NCBI GenBank assembly: GCA_003281585.1 | Contig: QCBN01000004.1 | Coordinates: forward strand, 62,001 to 126,000 | Length of the DNA stretch: 64,000 nt | Source of the DNA: Prochlorococcus sp. AG-347-I15 | GTDB taxonomy: Bacteria > Cyanobacteriota > Cyanobacteriia > PCC-6307 > Cyanobiaceae | Reading direction: 5' to 3' | Position numbers and translations under genes: made by a program | Notes under the pieces: model-generated | The model's database searches: none | What the model saw: only the letters and a program-made list of their open reading frames with translations | What the model was told of the DNA's origin: nothing | Shown here: positions 18,679 through 28,414 of the stretch, in pieces | Layout: the number at the start of each line of letters is the position of its first letter | Position numbering within the stretch: position 1 is the stretch's first letter

Positions 18679-18996
18679 ATGACCAATTCTGATTACCTTT
18701 TAAAAGCTGCTATCAAAAAAGTAACCGAAAAATTAAGCGAGATATTGGTTGAGAAAATTGAAGAAGCGACAAATATTGCACAGGATGCTCCAGAAATACT
18801 CAAAAAAGAATTTAATAGCTTGAAAGAATCTATAATAGAAGAAGCCTCAAAGATGGAAAAGTCAGAGAATTTTCAAGAAAAAACAACCGAAGATAATTAT
18901 CAAAATCCCAAAATAAAAAAAGCTTTAAATGAAATTGAAGTTATTAAAAATCAAATTGAAATATTTAATAAAAAAATGAATAATCAAATGAAATGA
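18679..18996 (+). CDS. Coiled-coil protein of unknown function upstream of the UbiB-like kinase
   Basis: The 105-residue product is highly charged, rich in Lys, Glu and Ile, with heptad-like spacing over most of its length and no membrane segment or cysteine. It looks like a short soluble coiled-coil protein. Its stop overlaps the start of the next gene by four bases (ATGA), so the two are probably translated together and may act together. I do not recognise a family. Confidence 0.75.
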   Translation: MTNSDYLLKAAIKKVTEKLSEILVEKIEEATNIAQDAPEILKKEFNSLKESIIEEASKMEKSENFQEKTTEDNYQNPKIKKALNEIEVIKNQIEIFNKKMNNQMK

Positions 18997-20660
18997 GTTA
19001 TCAAATTCTTGATGATAATTTAAAGAAATTAAGGAGGGGCTTTCTTATTTGGATAACCCTAATTTCGCTTTTTATAAATTTGTGGATAGATAATGTTAGA
19101 TTTACAATTTTCCAAACTAATCGCAATAAAAAAACTAAGGTCCAAATACAACGAGCTAGATGGTTTACTAATCAATTAATTAAACTTGGTTCAGCATTTA
19201 TTAAAATTGGGCAATTATTATCTGCTAGACCCGATTTAATTCCTAATACTTGGATTAAAGAATTATCCAAATTACAGGATCGAGTTCCTAATTTTTCATT
19301 TGAGCAAATTGAAGAAACTATTAGAAAAGAACTAGGATCAAAGTTTGATGAAATAGATCAAATAATATCTGATCCGGTAGGATCAGCATCACTAGCTCAA
19401 GTGCATAGAGCGATACTAAAAGATGGGAAAAGAGTAGTATTTAAAGTCCAAAGGCCCAATTTAAAAGAATTATTTATTATCGATTTAGGTATAATGCAAC
19501 AAATAGCAGGTTTGCTGCAGAAAAACAAGAATTGGAGTCGAGGTAGAAATTGGGTTGAGATTGCTAAAGAGTGCAGGAAAGTTCTATTGAAAGAACTTGA
19601 TTTTAATTGTGAAGCACAATATGCAGCGAGGTTTAGACTGCAATTTCTTGATGATGAAAATGTTGAAGTTCCTGAAGTAATTTGGGATATGAGTAGTGAA
19701 AAAGTGCTTTGTTTAAGTTATTTAGAAGGAACAAAAATAAGCGATTTAGAAAAATTACAATCCCAAGGAATAGATTTACCAAAAATTGCTGAAATTGGTG
19801 CTATCAGCTATCTAAAACAACTAGTAAATTATGGTTTTTTTCATGCAGATCCTCATCCAGGGAATCTAGCAGTTTCAAATAGTGGTAAATTAATTTTTTA
19901 TGATTTTGGAATGATGGGTAATATCTCAAATAATCTTCAAACGAGTCTTGGTGCAATGGTTAAGTCTGCTGCTTTAAGAGATGCTTCATCACTTGTAAGT
20001 CAACTGCAACAAGCTGGTCTAATTTCAAAAGATATTGATATTGGACCAGTAAGAAGATTAGTGAGGTTAATGCTTAAAGAAGCCTTAACTCCACCATTTA
20101 GTCCAAATATAATTGAAAAATTATCTGGAGATTTATACGAACTTGTTTATGAAACTCCATTTCAACTACCAGTAGATTTAATATTTGTAATGAGAGCTTT
20201 GTCAACTTTTGAAGGAGTTGGCAGAATGCTTGACCCAGGGTTTAATCTTGTATCAGTTACCAAGCCTTACTTAATAGAACTTATGACTTCTAATAATCAA
20301 ACTCCTAACGACTTAATCAACCAATTCGGAAGGCAAGTAGGTGAACTAGGATCCAAAGCTGTAGGAATTCCCAAAAGAATAGATGAAAGTTTAGAAAGAT
20401 TAGAGCAAGGTGATCTTCAATTACAAATAAGAATGGGAGAGTCTGATAGACAATTTAAAAAAATGTTTACTGCTCAAAAAACATTAGGTCATTCAATTCT
20501 TATTGGAAGCTTATCAATTGCATCTGCTTTACTCGTAACAAATAAACAAAATAACTTTGCATTGTTACCATTATTTTTTGCACTGCCTATAAGCATTGAT
20601 TGGATAAGATGCCAATTAAGTATGAGTAAAGGCTCCCGTTTAGAAAAACTAAAGCGCTAG
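18993..20660 (+). CDS. ABC1/UbiB-family atypical protein kinase
   Basis: The 555-residue protein carries the ABC1/UbiB signature: a KxGQ-type motif (AFIKIGQLLSARPDLIP), an alanine-rich nucleotide loop (VGSASLAQVHRA), FKVQRP with the candidate lysine, HADPHPGN as catalytic loop and YDFGMMG as metal loop. A hydrophobic stretch near residues 495-530 probably anchors the C-terminus in a membrane. The family supports prenylquinone metabolism and related lipid chemistry; in cyanobacteria that would mean plastoquinone or tocopherol-type pathways. The exact substrate is not known. Several paralogues are usual. Confidence 0.9.
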   Translation: MSYQILDDNLKKLRRGFLIWITLISLFINLWIDNVRFTIFQTNRNKKTKVQIQRARWFTNQLIKLGSAFIKIGQLLSARPDLIPNTWIKELSKLQDRVPNFSFEQIEETIRKELGSKFDEIDQIISDPVGSASLAQVHRAILKDGKRVVFKVQRPNLKELFIIDLGIMQQIAGLLQKNKNWSRGRNWVEIAKECRKVLLKELDFNCEAQYAARFRLQFLDDENVEVPEVIWDMSSEKVLCLSYLEGTKISDLEKLQSQGIDLPKIAEIGAISYLKQLVNYGFFHADPHPGNLAVSNSGKLIFYDFGMMGNISNNLQTSLGAMVKSAALRDASSLVSQLQQAGLISKDIDIGPVRRLVRLMLKEALTPPFSPNIIEKLSGDLYELVYETPFQLPVDLIFVMRALSTFEGVGRMLDPGFNLVSVTKPYLIELMTSNNQTPNDLINQFGRQVGELGSKAVGIPKRIDESLERLEQGDLQLQIRMGESDRQFKKMFTAQKTLGHSILIGSLSIASALLVTNKQNNFALLPLFFALPISIDWIRCQLSMSKGSRLEKLKR

Positions 20661-20666
20661 AAAAAA

Positions 20667-21962
<1,296 letters not shown>

Positions 21963-22000
21963 TTAATTATTACTATTTAAATCCTATTAATAGCTGAACT

Positions 22001-22037
22001 ATTTGGCTAATATCTGAAATATATATGTTAACCAAAT
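22001..22037 (-). promoter_or_regulatory. Inverted repeat upstream of eno
   Basis: ATTTGG at 22001-22006 and CCAAAT at 22032-22037 form arms around a 25-base centre, extended by TAA/TTA pairs. They lie 42-78 bases before the eno start and could be an operator or a leader hairpin. No regulator is identified, and the pattern could be chance in AT-rich DNA. Confidence 0.25.
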
Positions 22038-22072
22038 AAAATTTTCAACTTCTGAACAACTTAATATATTAC

Positions 22073-22147
22073 TTAACTATTAGTTAACTCTTTTATTGAT
22101 TCCAAAGTTCCCGCAACCCCTCTCATAATCATTTGCCCAAATTCATC
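22073..22147 (-). other. Short coding-like segment upstream of eno
   Basis: On the minus strand, between a TAA at 22150-22148 and a TAA at 22075-22073, the frame reads DEFGQMIMRGVAGTLESIKELTNS. Two ATGs (22132 and 22126) could start a peptide of 19 or 17 residues. The amino-acid pattern is unlike random AT-rich DNA and the GC content is locally higher. It may be a tiny gene or the remnant of a larger gene's C-terminus. Confidence 0.35.
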
Positions 22148-22233
22148 TTACAATTTGAAAATTTTTAGATGATTATTCATATAAAACCTATTTAGAATAT
22201 TAATTAATAATCAACTATAGTTTTTATAGTTTT

Positions 22234-24990
22234 ATGAGAGAAACACTTACATCCAATCCTGAACTTTTTAGCGATATCAGTTGGAATCTTCTTTTATTGG
22301 GGGAAGAAACAGCAAAAAAATGGGATCATAGCGAATTTAATATTGAACACATAATTCATACTTTGTTCTCATCTAGTGAATTCTTTGCTTTCATTGAAAA
22401 ATTATCAATCGACCAAGATACAGTTTTAGATATAACAGAAGATTTTTTAGAAGAGACACCAACAAATGAGTCAGATATTTTTACTATCGGAGAAGACTTA
22501 GAAATTTTATTAGATAATGCGAATCAGGTTAAACTTCAATGGGGATCGAGATTAATAGAAATCCCACATTTACTTATTGCTCTTGGAAGGGATTTAAGAA
22601 TTGGAAATTATGTTTTTGAAGAAAGTAATCTTTCAATAGAAAAATTAGAGGAAGAATTAAAGTTTTTCCCAAATATTAATCAATCAAAAGATTCTTTTGA
22701 TTACGAGAATGTAATTGAGATAAATAATCAATCTAATTTTGAATCAGACAAAGATATTTTAGTTAAAGATGAAAAATTAGAAAAAGCTATTGTTCAATTA
22801 CCTAAAAGTGAACTTCAAATTGAAACCAAAAAACAGGTTAGGGAAGATGAAAAAGCACTTTCAATTTATGGAAAAGATTTAACAGAATCAGCTACAAAAG
22901 GTTTACTGGACCCCGTTTTAGGAAGAGAAAATGAGATTAATAATTTAATGAGGGTACTTTGTAGAAGAAACAAAAATAATCCTATACTTATAGGCAATCC
23001 CGGAGTTGGTAAAACCTCAATTGCAAAATTACTTGCACAATTAATTGTAGACAAAAAAGTTCCTGATACTTTAAAAGACTTAAAAATTATTTCACTTGAC
23101 TTAGGTGCTTTAGTTTCTGGGACAAAATTTAGAGGCCAACTAGAGGAACGTCTAAGCTTGATAATGCAGGAATTAAACAACCCAAGCCAAGGAATTATTC
23201 TATTTATTGATGAAATTCACTCAATATTAAGTTCTGACAGATCTTCTACCGACATTAGTAATATCTTAAAACCTTTACTAGCTGAGGGTGATTTTAGATG
23301 TATCGGCACAACAACACCTGAAAAGTTTCGTGAAACTATTGAAAAAGATCAGGCATTGAACAATTGCTTTCAAAAGATAGCTGTTAATGAACCTTCAGTA
23401 GAATTAAGCGCAAAAATACTGCAAGGTATTAAAAAGAAATATGAATCACATCATGGTATAAAAATTTCTGAAGAGGCTGTACACTATTCTGCAAAATTAG
23501 CCGACAGATACATCAGCGATAAATGTCTTCCTGATAAAGCTATAGATTTAATTGATGAAGCAGCTGCACAGTTAAAAATCGAGTCTAATAATAAGCCTCC
23601 AATAATTCTCCAACAAGAAAACGAACTTCACAATATAAATGAAAAACTCAATGATTTGCAAGGAGAAAATATCGAAGCTCAAGAAAAACTATTTGATGCG
23701 AGACAAAAATCAGAGGCAAAATTGAACGTTCTTTTGGACAATTGGAACAATTTCCAAGAAGAAATGGAGCATTTATCTATTTTGATGAAAGAAGAAGATA
23801 AGCTAAATAAACAAATTAAGGATAAATCAAATCCCGAGATTGCAAATGATCTGAATTATTTAGAAAAGCTTGAATTAGAATTAAGTGAAATAAATAATGA
23901 AATACAAAAAGTTGAAGAGAACTTTAATAAAATCAAAAATAATCTAAATTTCCCTTTTAAATATCAAGTTGAACCTGATGATATTGCTGATGTTATCTCA
24001 AAAATCACAGGCATTCCAATTTCTAAAGTAGTTTCAAATGAACGTAATAAATTAATCAATCTAGAGGAAGAACTCAGTGAAAAAGTTATTGGACAAGAAA
24101 AAGCTATAGAAGTAGTTTCTGCTGCAATTAGAAGAGCTCGTGTTGGTATGAAAAGTCCTAAAAGACCTATTGGATCTTTTTTCTTTATGGGTCCTACAGG
24201 TGTTGGTAAAACAGAACTAGCAAAATCTCTTGCGACTGCTTTATTTGATGAAGAAGACGCACTTTTAAGATTAGACATGAGTGAATACATGGAGAAAAAT
24301 GCCGTAGCAAGACTTTTAGGAGCTCCTCCAGGTTATGTAGGTTATGAAGAGGGAGGACAATTAACTGAAGCTGTTAGACGTAAACCTTATTCAGTAATAC
24401 TTCTTGACGAGATAGAAAAAGCTCATACAGAGGTATTTAATATCCTTTTACAGGTCTTAGATGAAGGAAGATTAACAGACTCTCAAGGAAGGACCGTAGA
24501 TTTCAAAAATACAGTAATTATCATGACAAGTAACCTAGCTGGCAAATCTATACTGGAGTATTCAAAGAAAATTTCTAAAAGTGATGGAAGATTAGAAAAA
24601 GATCAACAAACTCTAGATGATTCGATTAGTAATACGTTGTCTTCGATTTTTAGGCCTGAATTTTTAAATAGAATTGACGAAGTAGTAAAGTTTGATCCAT
24701 TATCTATCGATGAACTTCAAAAAATAATAATTTTACAAACAGAAGATTTAAAAAACCTGCTACTTGAACAGAAAATAAATATTACTATAGACAAAAAAGT
24801 TATTAATAAAATTGCGAATGATTCTTACGAACCTGAATATGGTGCTAGGCCACTTAGTAGGGAACTTAGAAGACAAATAGAAAATCCCTTAGCTGCAAAA
24901 CTGTTAGAAGATAACTTTAAAAACAAAAAAAATATCACAATTAAACTTAACCCCGCTAAAAAAGGTGAGATTGTTTTCAAACCTAGCTGA
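22234..24990 (+). CDS. clpB: ClpB/Hsp100-type AAA+ disaggregase, divergent paralogue
   Basis: The 918-residue protein has an N-terminal Clp-N-like domain (1-150), an acidic spacer (about 155-205), NBD1 with Walker A GNPGVGKT at 254-261 and FIDEIH, a long coiled-coil middle domain (about 440-570), and NBD2 with GPTGVGKT at 653-660 and LLDEIEKAH. The long middle domain fits ClpB more than ClpA. I see no clear IGF/IGL ClpP-docking loop, which also favours ClpB. The N-domain and spacer are poorly conserved and longer than in typical ClpB (about 860 residues). It is probably a second ClpB; partner and stress are unknown. Confidence 0.83.
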   Translation: MRETLTSNPELFSDISWNLLLLGEETAKKWDHSEFNIEHIIHTLFSSSEFFAFIEKLSIDQDTVLDITEDFLEETPTNESDIFTIGEDLEILLDNANQVKLQWGSRLIEIPHLLIALGRDLRIGNYVFEESNLSIEKLEEELKFFPNINQSKDSFDYENVIEINNQSNFESDKDILVKDEKLEKAIVQLPKSELQIETKKQVREDEKALSIYGKDLTESATKGLLDPVLGRENEINNLMRVLCRRNKNNPILIGNPGVGKTSIAKLLAQLIVDKKVPDTLKDLKIISLDLGALVSGTKFRGQLEERLSLIMQELNNPSQGIILFIDEIHSILSSDRSSTDISNILKPLLAEGDFRCIGTTTPEKFRETIEKDQALNNCFQKIAVNEPSVELSAKILQGIKKKYESHHGIKISEEAVHYSAKLADRYISDKCLPDKAIDLIDEAAAQLKIESNNKPPIILQQENELHNINEKLNDLQGENIEAQEKLFDARQKSEAKLNVLLDNWNNFQEEMEHLSILMKEEDKLNKQIKDKSNPEIANDLNYLEKLELELSEINNEIQKVEENFNKIKNNLNFPFKYQVEPDDIADVISKITGIPISKVVSNERNKLINLEEELSEKVIGQEKAIEVVSAAIRRARVGMKSPKRPIGSFFFMGPTGVGKTELAKSLATALFDEEDALLRLDMSEYMEKNAVARLLGAPPGYVGYEEGGQLTEAVRRKPYSVILLDEIEKAHTEVFNILLQVLDEGRLTDSQGRTVDFKNTVIIMTSNLAGKSILEYSKKISKSDGRLEKDQQTLDDSISNTLSSIFRPEFLNRIDEVVKFDPLSIDELQKIIILQTEDLKNLLLEQKINITIDKKVINKIANDSYEPEYGARPLSRELRRQIENPLAAKLLEDNFKNKKNITIKLNPAKKGEIVFKPS

Positions 24991-25052
24991 GGAGGAAATC
25001 AATAAGCTAAAATAAGAATTAAAGCGTAAAGCTTAATTTCAAAAAAAACTTT

Positions 25053-25295
25053 GTGACAAGTCCTACTACTAATAAAGAACCTCTAAAAAAAGATTCTCCT
25101 GAAATTGCAGAGCCTCAAAAAAGGAATAATTTTTTTAGATCTACCTACGATGAGCTTAAACTTGTCGTGTGGCCAAACAAACAACAACTTTTTAGCGAAT
25201 CCGTAGCGGTTATAATTATGGTATCCTTTTCTGCGGCAGCCATAGCATCTGTCAGCAGATTCTATGGATGGGCAGCCTCGCAAATTTTTGGTTGA
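25053..25295 (+). CDS. secE: Preprotein translocase subunit SecE
   Basis: SecE is the small essential subunit that clamps SecY in the Sec translocon. The 80-residue product has a hydrophilic N-terminus, the conserved amphipathic segment FFRSTYDELKLVVWPNKQQL and a single C-terminal membrane helix (about residues 52-72). It begins with GTG at 25053. It heads the typical secE-nusG-rplK-rplA-rplJ-rplL order, which confirms the identity despite its shortness. Confidence 0.94.
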   Translation: MTSPTTNKEPLKKDSPEIAEPQKRNNFFRSTYDELKLVVWPNKQQLFSESVAVIIMVSFSAAAIASVSRFYGWAASQIFG

Positions 25296-25346
25296 ATTGT
25301 CCCTGAATATCAATCTTAAAAGATCTAAATTAAGCTCCAAGAAAAA

Positions 25347-25958
25347 ATGAGTAATGAATTGACTACAAGCCTTGCTTCTTCAAAAGCAAATACTAGCATC
25401 GCAAGATGGTATGCAGTTCAAGTAGCATCAAGCTGTGAAAAAAAAGTGAAAGCAACACTTGAGCAAAGAGCAGTAACTTTAGGTGTAAATAATCGAATCA
25501 TTGAAATTGAAATTCCTCAAACTCCTGGAATTAAATTGAAAAAAGATGGAAGTAGGCAAACTACTGAAGAAAAAGTTTTCCCAGGTTATGTCCTCGTAAG
25601 AATGATTTTGGATGAAGATACAATGATGGCTGTAAAAAGTACTCCAAATGTAATTAACTTTGTTGGTGCTGAAGACGGTAGAGGCAGCGGAAGATCGCGA
25701 GGTCACATCAAACCTCGACCATTATCCAGACAAGAAGTTAATAGAATCTTTAAGCGCGCATCAGAGAAAAAAGCTGTAATCAAGTTAGATATTGAAGAAA
25801 AAGATAGAATCATAGTAACTAGTGGCCCATTCAAGGATTTCCAGGGAGAAGTTATAGAAGTGTCCGGAGAAAGAAATAAATTAAAAGCATTACTTTCAAT
25901 ATTTGGGCGCGAGACTCCTGTAGAATTAGAATTCTCCCAAATCAATAAACAAAATTAA
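25347..25958 (+). CDS. nusG: Transcription termination/antitermination factor NusG
   Basis: NusG binds RNA polymerase and tunes elongation and pausing, coupling it to translation. The 203-residue protein has the NGN domain (RWYAVQVASSCEKKV, then KVFPGYVLVRM) and a C-terminal KOW domain (VTSGPFKDFQGEVIEV). A short extra N-terminal tail of about 20 residues precedes the NGN domain. It follows secE with a 51-base gap and precedes rplK, as in most bacteria. Confidence 0.97.
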   Translation: MSNELTTSLASSKANTSIARWYAVQVASSCEKKVKATLEQRAVTLGVNNRIIEIEIPQTPGIKLKKDGSRQTTEEKVFPGYVLVRMILDEDTMMAVKSTPNVINFVGAEDGRGSGRSRGHIKPRPLSRQEVNRIFKRASEKKAVIKLDIEEKDRIIVTSGPFKDFQGEVIEVSGERNKLKALLSIFGRETPVELEFSQINKQN

Positions 25959-26025
25959 TTTCTAATTCTTCTTGTTTATCGAGTAAAATTATGACTCTTT
26001 ACTTCAGCTTTAATCCTCTAATCTA

Positions 26026-26451
26026 ATGGCAAAAAAAATTGTTGCAGTTATCAAACTTGCTCTACAAGCAGGCAAAGCAAATCCTGCTCCTCCTGTAGGG
26101 CCAGCTTTAGGACAACATGGTGTTAATATCATGGCATTTTGTAAAGAATACAATGCAAGGACACAAGATAAAGCAGGTTTTGTAATCCCGGTTGAGATTT
26201 CTGTTTTTGAAGATAGAAGCTTTACTTTTATCACAAAAACACCTCCTGCTTCTGTCTTAATAACAAAAGCAGCTGGCATAGAGAAAGGATCAGGTGAATC
26301 TGCAAAAGGCTCTGTTGGCAATATCAGTAAAGCTCAATTAGAAGAAATAGCCAAAACTAAGCTTCCTGATCTAAACTGTTCTAGTGTTGAATCAGCAATG
26401 AAAGTAATTGAGGGTACTGCTCGTAATATGGGCGTTTCTATTACTGATTGA
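26026..26451 (+). CDS. rplK: 50S ribosomal protein L11
   Basis: L11 binds 23S rRNA at the GTPase-associated centre and helps control stringent-response signalling by RelA. The 141-residue product matches the family start ([26 protein letters not shown] split over residues 8-33) and the C-terminal rRNA-binding domain ending in [12 protein letters not shown]. Length is exact for bacteria. The rel gene is at 38178-40487. Confidence 0.98.
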   Translation: MAKKIVAVIKLALQAGKANPAPPVGPALGQHGVNIMAFCKEYNARTQDKAGFVIPVEISVFEDRSFTFITKTPPASVLITKAAGIEKGSGESAKGSVGNISKAQLEEIAKTKLPDLNCSSVESAMKVIEGTARNMGVSITD

Positions 26452-26477
26452 TTTCAAGACAACATTGCTCACTACTT

Positions 26478-26508
26478 AGGGGAGGTTAGTTAATAACCGT
26501 TTGCACCC
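26478..26508 (+). promoter_or_regulatory. Candidate L1-binding hairpin before rplA
   Basis: GGTTA (26484-26488) and TAACC (26494-26498) form a hairpin with a GTTAA loop, and GGGG (26479-26482) can pair with CCC (26506-26508) across an asymmetric internal loop. The element ends nine bases before the rplA start. Ribosomal protein L1 autoregulates by binding such mRNA structures; that it does so here is inference. Confidence 0.35.
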
Positions 26509-26517
26509 AAAATCACT

Positions 26518-27225
26518 ATGAAAAAACTATCAAAAAGAATGGCGACTCTATCAAAAAAGATAGAAGATCGCATTTACGCCCCACTCGAAGCTCTTAGTAT
26601 TATCAAAGAAAATGCTAATGCGAAATTTGATGAAACTATAGAAGCGCATATACGGTTAGGGATTGACCCAAAATATACTGATCAACAATTAAGGACCACT
26701 GTTGCATTACCACATGGCACTGGCCAAAGCATCAAAATTGCAGTAATCACAAGCGGTGAGAATGTATCGAAAGCTAAGTCTGCTGGTGCAGATTTATTTG
26801 GAGAAGAAGATCTTGTGGAAAGCATCAACAAAGGAAATATGGAGTTCGATCTACTTATTGCAACTCCAGATATGATGCCAAAGGTTGCAAAATTAGGAAG
26901 AGTTTTAGGACCTAGAGGTTTAATGCCTAATCCTAAAGCTGGGACAGTAACTAATGATATTGCTAATGCAATAAAAGAATTCAAAGCTGGTAAGCTCGAA
27001 TTTAGAGCAGATAAAGCGGGTATCGTTCATGTCCGCTTTGGAAAAGCAAGTTTCACAAAAGAGGCTCTATTTGACAACTTAAAAATTTTACAAGAATCAA
27101 TTGATAAAAATAAACCAAGTGGAGCCAAAGGAAAGTATTGGAAAACTTTTTATGTGACTTCAACTATGGGTCCTTCAGTTCAGCTAGACATAAATGCTAT
27201 ACAAGATTACCAACCTGAAGGTTAA
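26518..27225 (+). CDS. rplA: 50S ribosomal protein L1
   Basis: L1 forms the mobile L1 stalk of the large subunit and, in many bacteria, represses its own operon. The 235-residue product has the two-domain pattern with the middle segment [21 protein letters not shown] and the C-terminal [14 protein letters not shown] end. The start at 26518 gives [15 protein letters not shown]; an internal ATG eight codons later is also possible. Confidence 0.97.
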   Translation: MKKLSKRMATLSKKIEDRIYAPLEALSIIKENANAKFDETIEAHIRLGIDPKYTDQQLRTTVALPHGTGQSIKIAVITSGENVSKAKSAGADLFGEEDLVESINKGNMEFDLLIATPDMMPKVAKLGRVLGPRGLMPNPKAGTVTNDIANAIKEFKAGKLEFRADKAGIVHVRFGKASFTKEALFDNLKILQESIDKNKPSGAKGKYWKTFYVTSTMGPSVQLDINAIQDYQPEG

Positions 27226-27241
27226 CGCTTTGTAGTATAAT

Positions 27242-27414
27242 TTAAAATGCAATAATACGGCCAAAGAAAGTAGGTTGATTTAGTTATTCTAAATTTTTAA
27301 TTCCTACCGAGGACTCGTCTTAAATTATTTCTTTTTGGATCTAATAGAAGCGGCCTCTTTAAAGGACTTTGCCGCATTTCCTGCTCTCCCTAAATTACGA
27401 TCCAACAAACATCA
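27242..27414 (+). promoter_or_regulatory. L10-type ribosomal protein leader before rplJ
   Basis: The 189-base gap between rplA and rplJ is structured. GTAGG (27270-27274) pairs with CCTAC (27303-27307), enclosing GATTTAG/CTAAAT. A second hairpin pairs GCGGC (27350-27354) with GCCGC (27371-27375) shortly before the start. A TATAAT hexamer at 27236-27241 may be a promoter. L10(L12)4 binds its own leader in many bacteria to repress rplJL, and this position and shape fit that class; binding is inferred. Confidence 0.65.
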
Positions 27415-27942
27415 ATGGGCCGAACACTAGAGAATAAGCAACAAATCGTTACTGAGATTAAATCTCTATTAAACGACTCGGAAATGGCTGTAGTTCTTGA
27501 CTATAAAGGTTTAACTATCAAAGAGATGTCAGATTTGCGATCTAGATTGCAAACAACTAAAGGCATTTGCAAAGTTACTAAAAATTCATTAATGCGTAAA
27601 GCTATTGATGGAGATGGTAATTGGAACGATCTTGAATCTTTACTGACTGGAACAAATGCTTTTGTCTTAATCAAAGAAGATGTTGGTAGTGCTGTAAAAG
27701 CTATCCAATCTTTTCAAAAAGACACCAAAAAATCCGAAACCAAAGGAGCTTTATTTGAAGGCAGACTACTAAGCGATTCTGAAATAAAAGAAATTGCAAG
27801 TCTTCCATCAAAAGAAGTATTGATGGCAAAAATTGCTGGCGCTCTTAATGGCGTTACAACAAAAATTGCGATCTCTATTAATGAAGTACCTTCTGGACTT
27901 GCTAGATCACTTAAACAACATTCTGAAAAATCAGAATCCTAA
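27415..27942 (+). CDS. rplJ: 50S ribosomal protein L10
   Basis: L10 anchors the L7/L12 dimers to the ribosome stalk base. The 175-residue product has the N-terminal rRNA-binding domain ([16 protein letters not shown], then [13 protein letters not shown]) and the C-terminal helical tail that carries L7/L12. It is preceded by a long structured leader and followed by rplL after 28 bases. Confidence 0.98.
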   Translation: MGRTLENKQQIVTEIKSLLNDSEMAVVLDYKGLTIKEMSDLRSRLQTTKGICKVTKNSLMRKAIDGDGNWNDLESLLTGTNAFVLIKEDVGSAVKAIQSFQKDTKKSETKGALFEGRLLSDSEIKEIASLPSKEVLMAKIAGALNGVTTKIAISINEVPSGLARSLKQHSEKSES

Positions 27943-27970
27943 ATTCAAAACCTAATTAACTTTTAAGAAA

Positions 27971-28366
27971 ATGTCCGCAAAAACTGAAGAAATTCTTGAA
28001 TCATTAAAATCTCTATCGCTTTTAGAAGCATCTGAGCTTGTAAAGCAAATTGAAGACGCTTTTGGTGTATCTGCTGCAGCTTCCGCAGGTGTAGTAATGG
28101 CAGCTCCAGGAGCAGCTGGTGGTGACGCAGATGGTGGCGCTGCTGAAGAAAAAACTGAATTCGATGTGGTTCTCGAAAGCTTTGATGCAGCTGCAAAAAT
28201 CAAAGTACTTAAGGTTGTAAGAAATGCAACTGGTCTAGGTCTTGGCGATGCAAAAGCACTTGTTGAATCTGCACCAAAAACAGTAAAAGAAGGAATTGCT
28301 AAAGCAGATGCTGAATCTTTAAAGAAAGAGATTGAAGAAGCTGGCGGTAAAGTTACACTTAAGTAA
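27971..28366 (+). CDS. rplL: 50S ribosomal protein L7/L12
   Basis: L7/L12 forms the flexible stalk that recruits translation GTPases. The 131-residue product has an N-terminal dimerisation helix, an Ala/Gly-rich hinge (residues about 36-58) and the C-terminal domain with [20 protein letters not shown]. The high-GC hinge creates long antisense reading frames of no significance. Confidence 0.99.
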   Translation: MSAKTEEILESLKSLSLLEASELVKQIEDAFGVSAAASAGVVMAAPGAAGGDADGGAAEEKTEFDVVLESFDAAAKIKVLKVVRNATGLGLGDAKALVESAPKTVKEGIAKADAESLKKEIEEAGGKVTLK

Positions 28367-28381
28367 GAGAGTATTTTTTTC

Positions 28382-28410
28382 AAGCCGATAGACTTTATAT
28401 CGGCTTTAAA
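28382..28410 (+). terminator. Hairpin between rplL and rnhA
   Basis: AAGCCGATA and TATCGGCTT form a perfect nine-pair stem with a seven-base loop. The following T-run is only three bases, so termination may be partial. The hairpin ends eight bases before the rnhA start and would also occupy its ribosome binding region. Confidence 0.65.
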
Positions 28411-28414
28411 AATT

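Noticed and set aside
18640..18681. Thirteen-codon upstream ORF ending in ATGA at the start of the coiled-coil gene
   Set aside because: It is too short to judge, lacks a good ribosome binding site, and such overlaps arise easily in AT-rich DNA.
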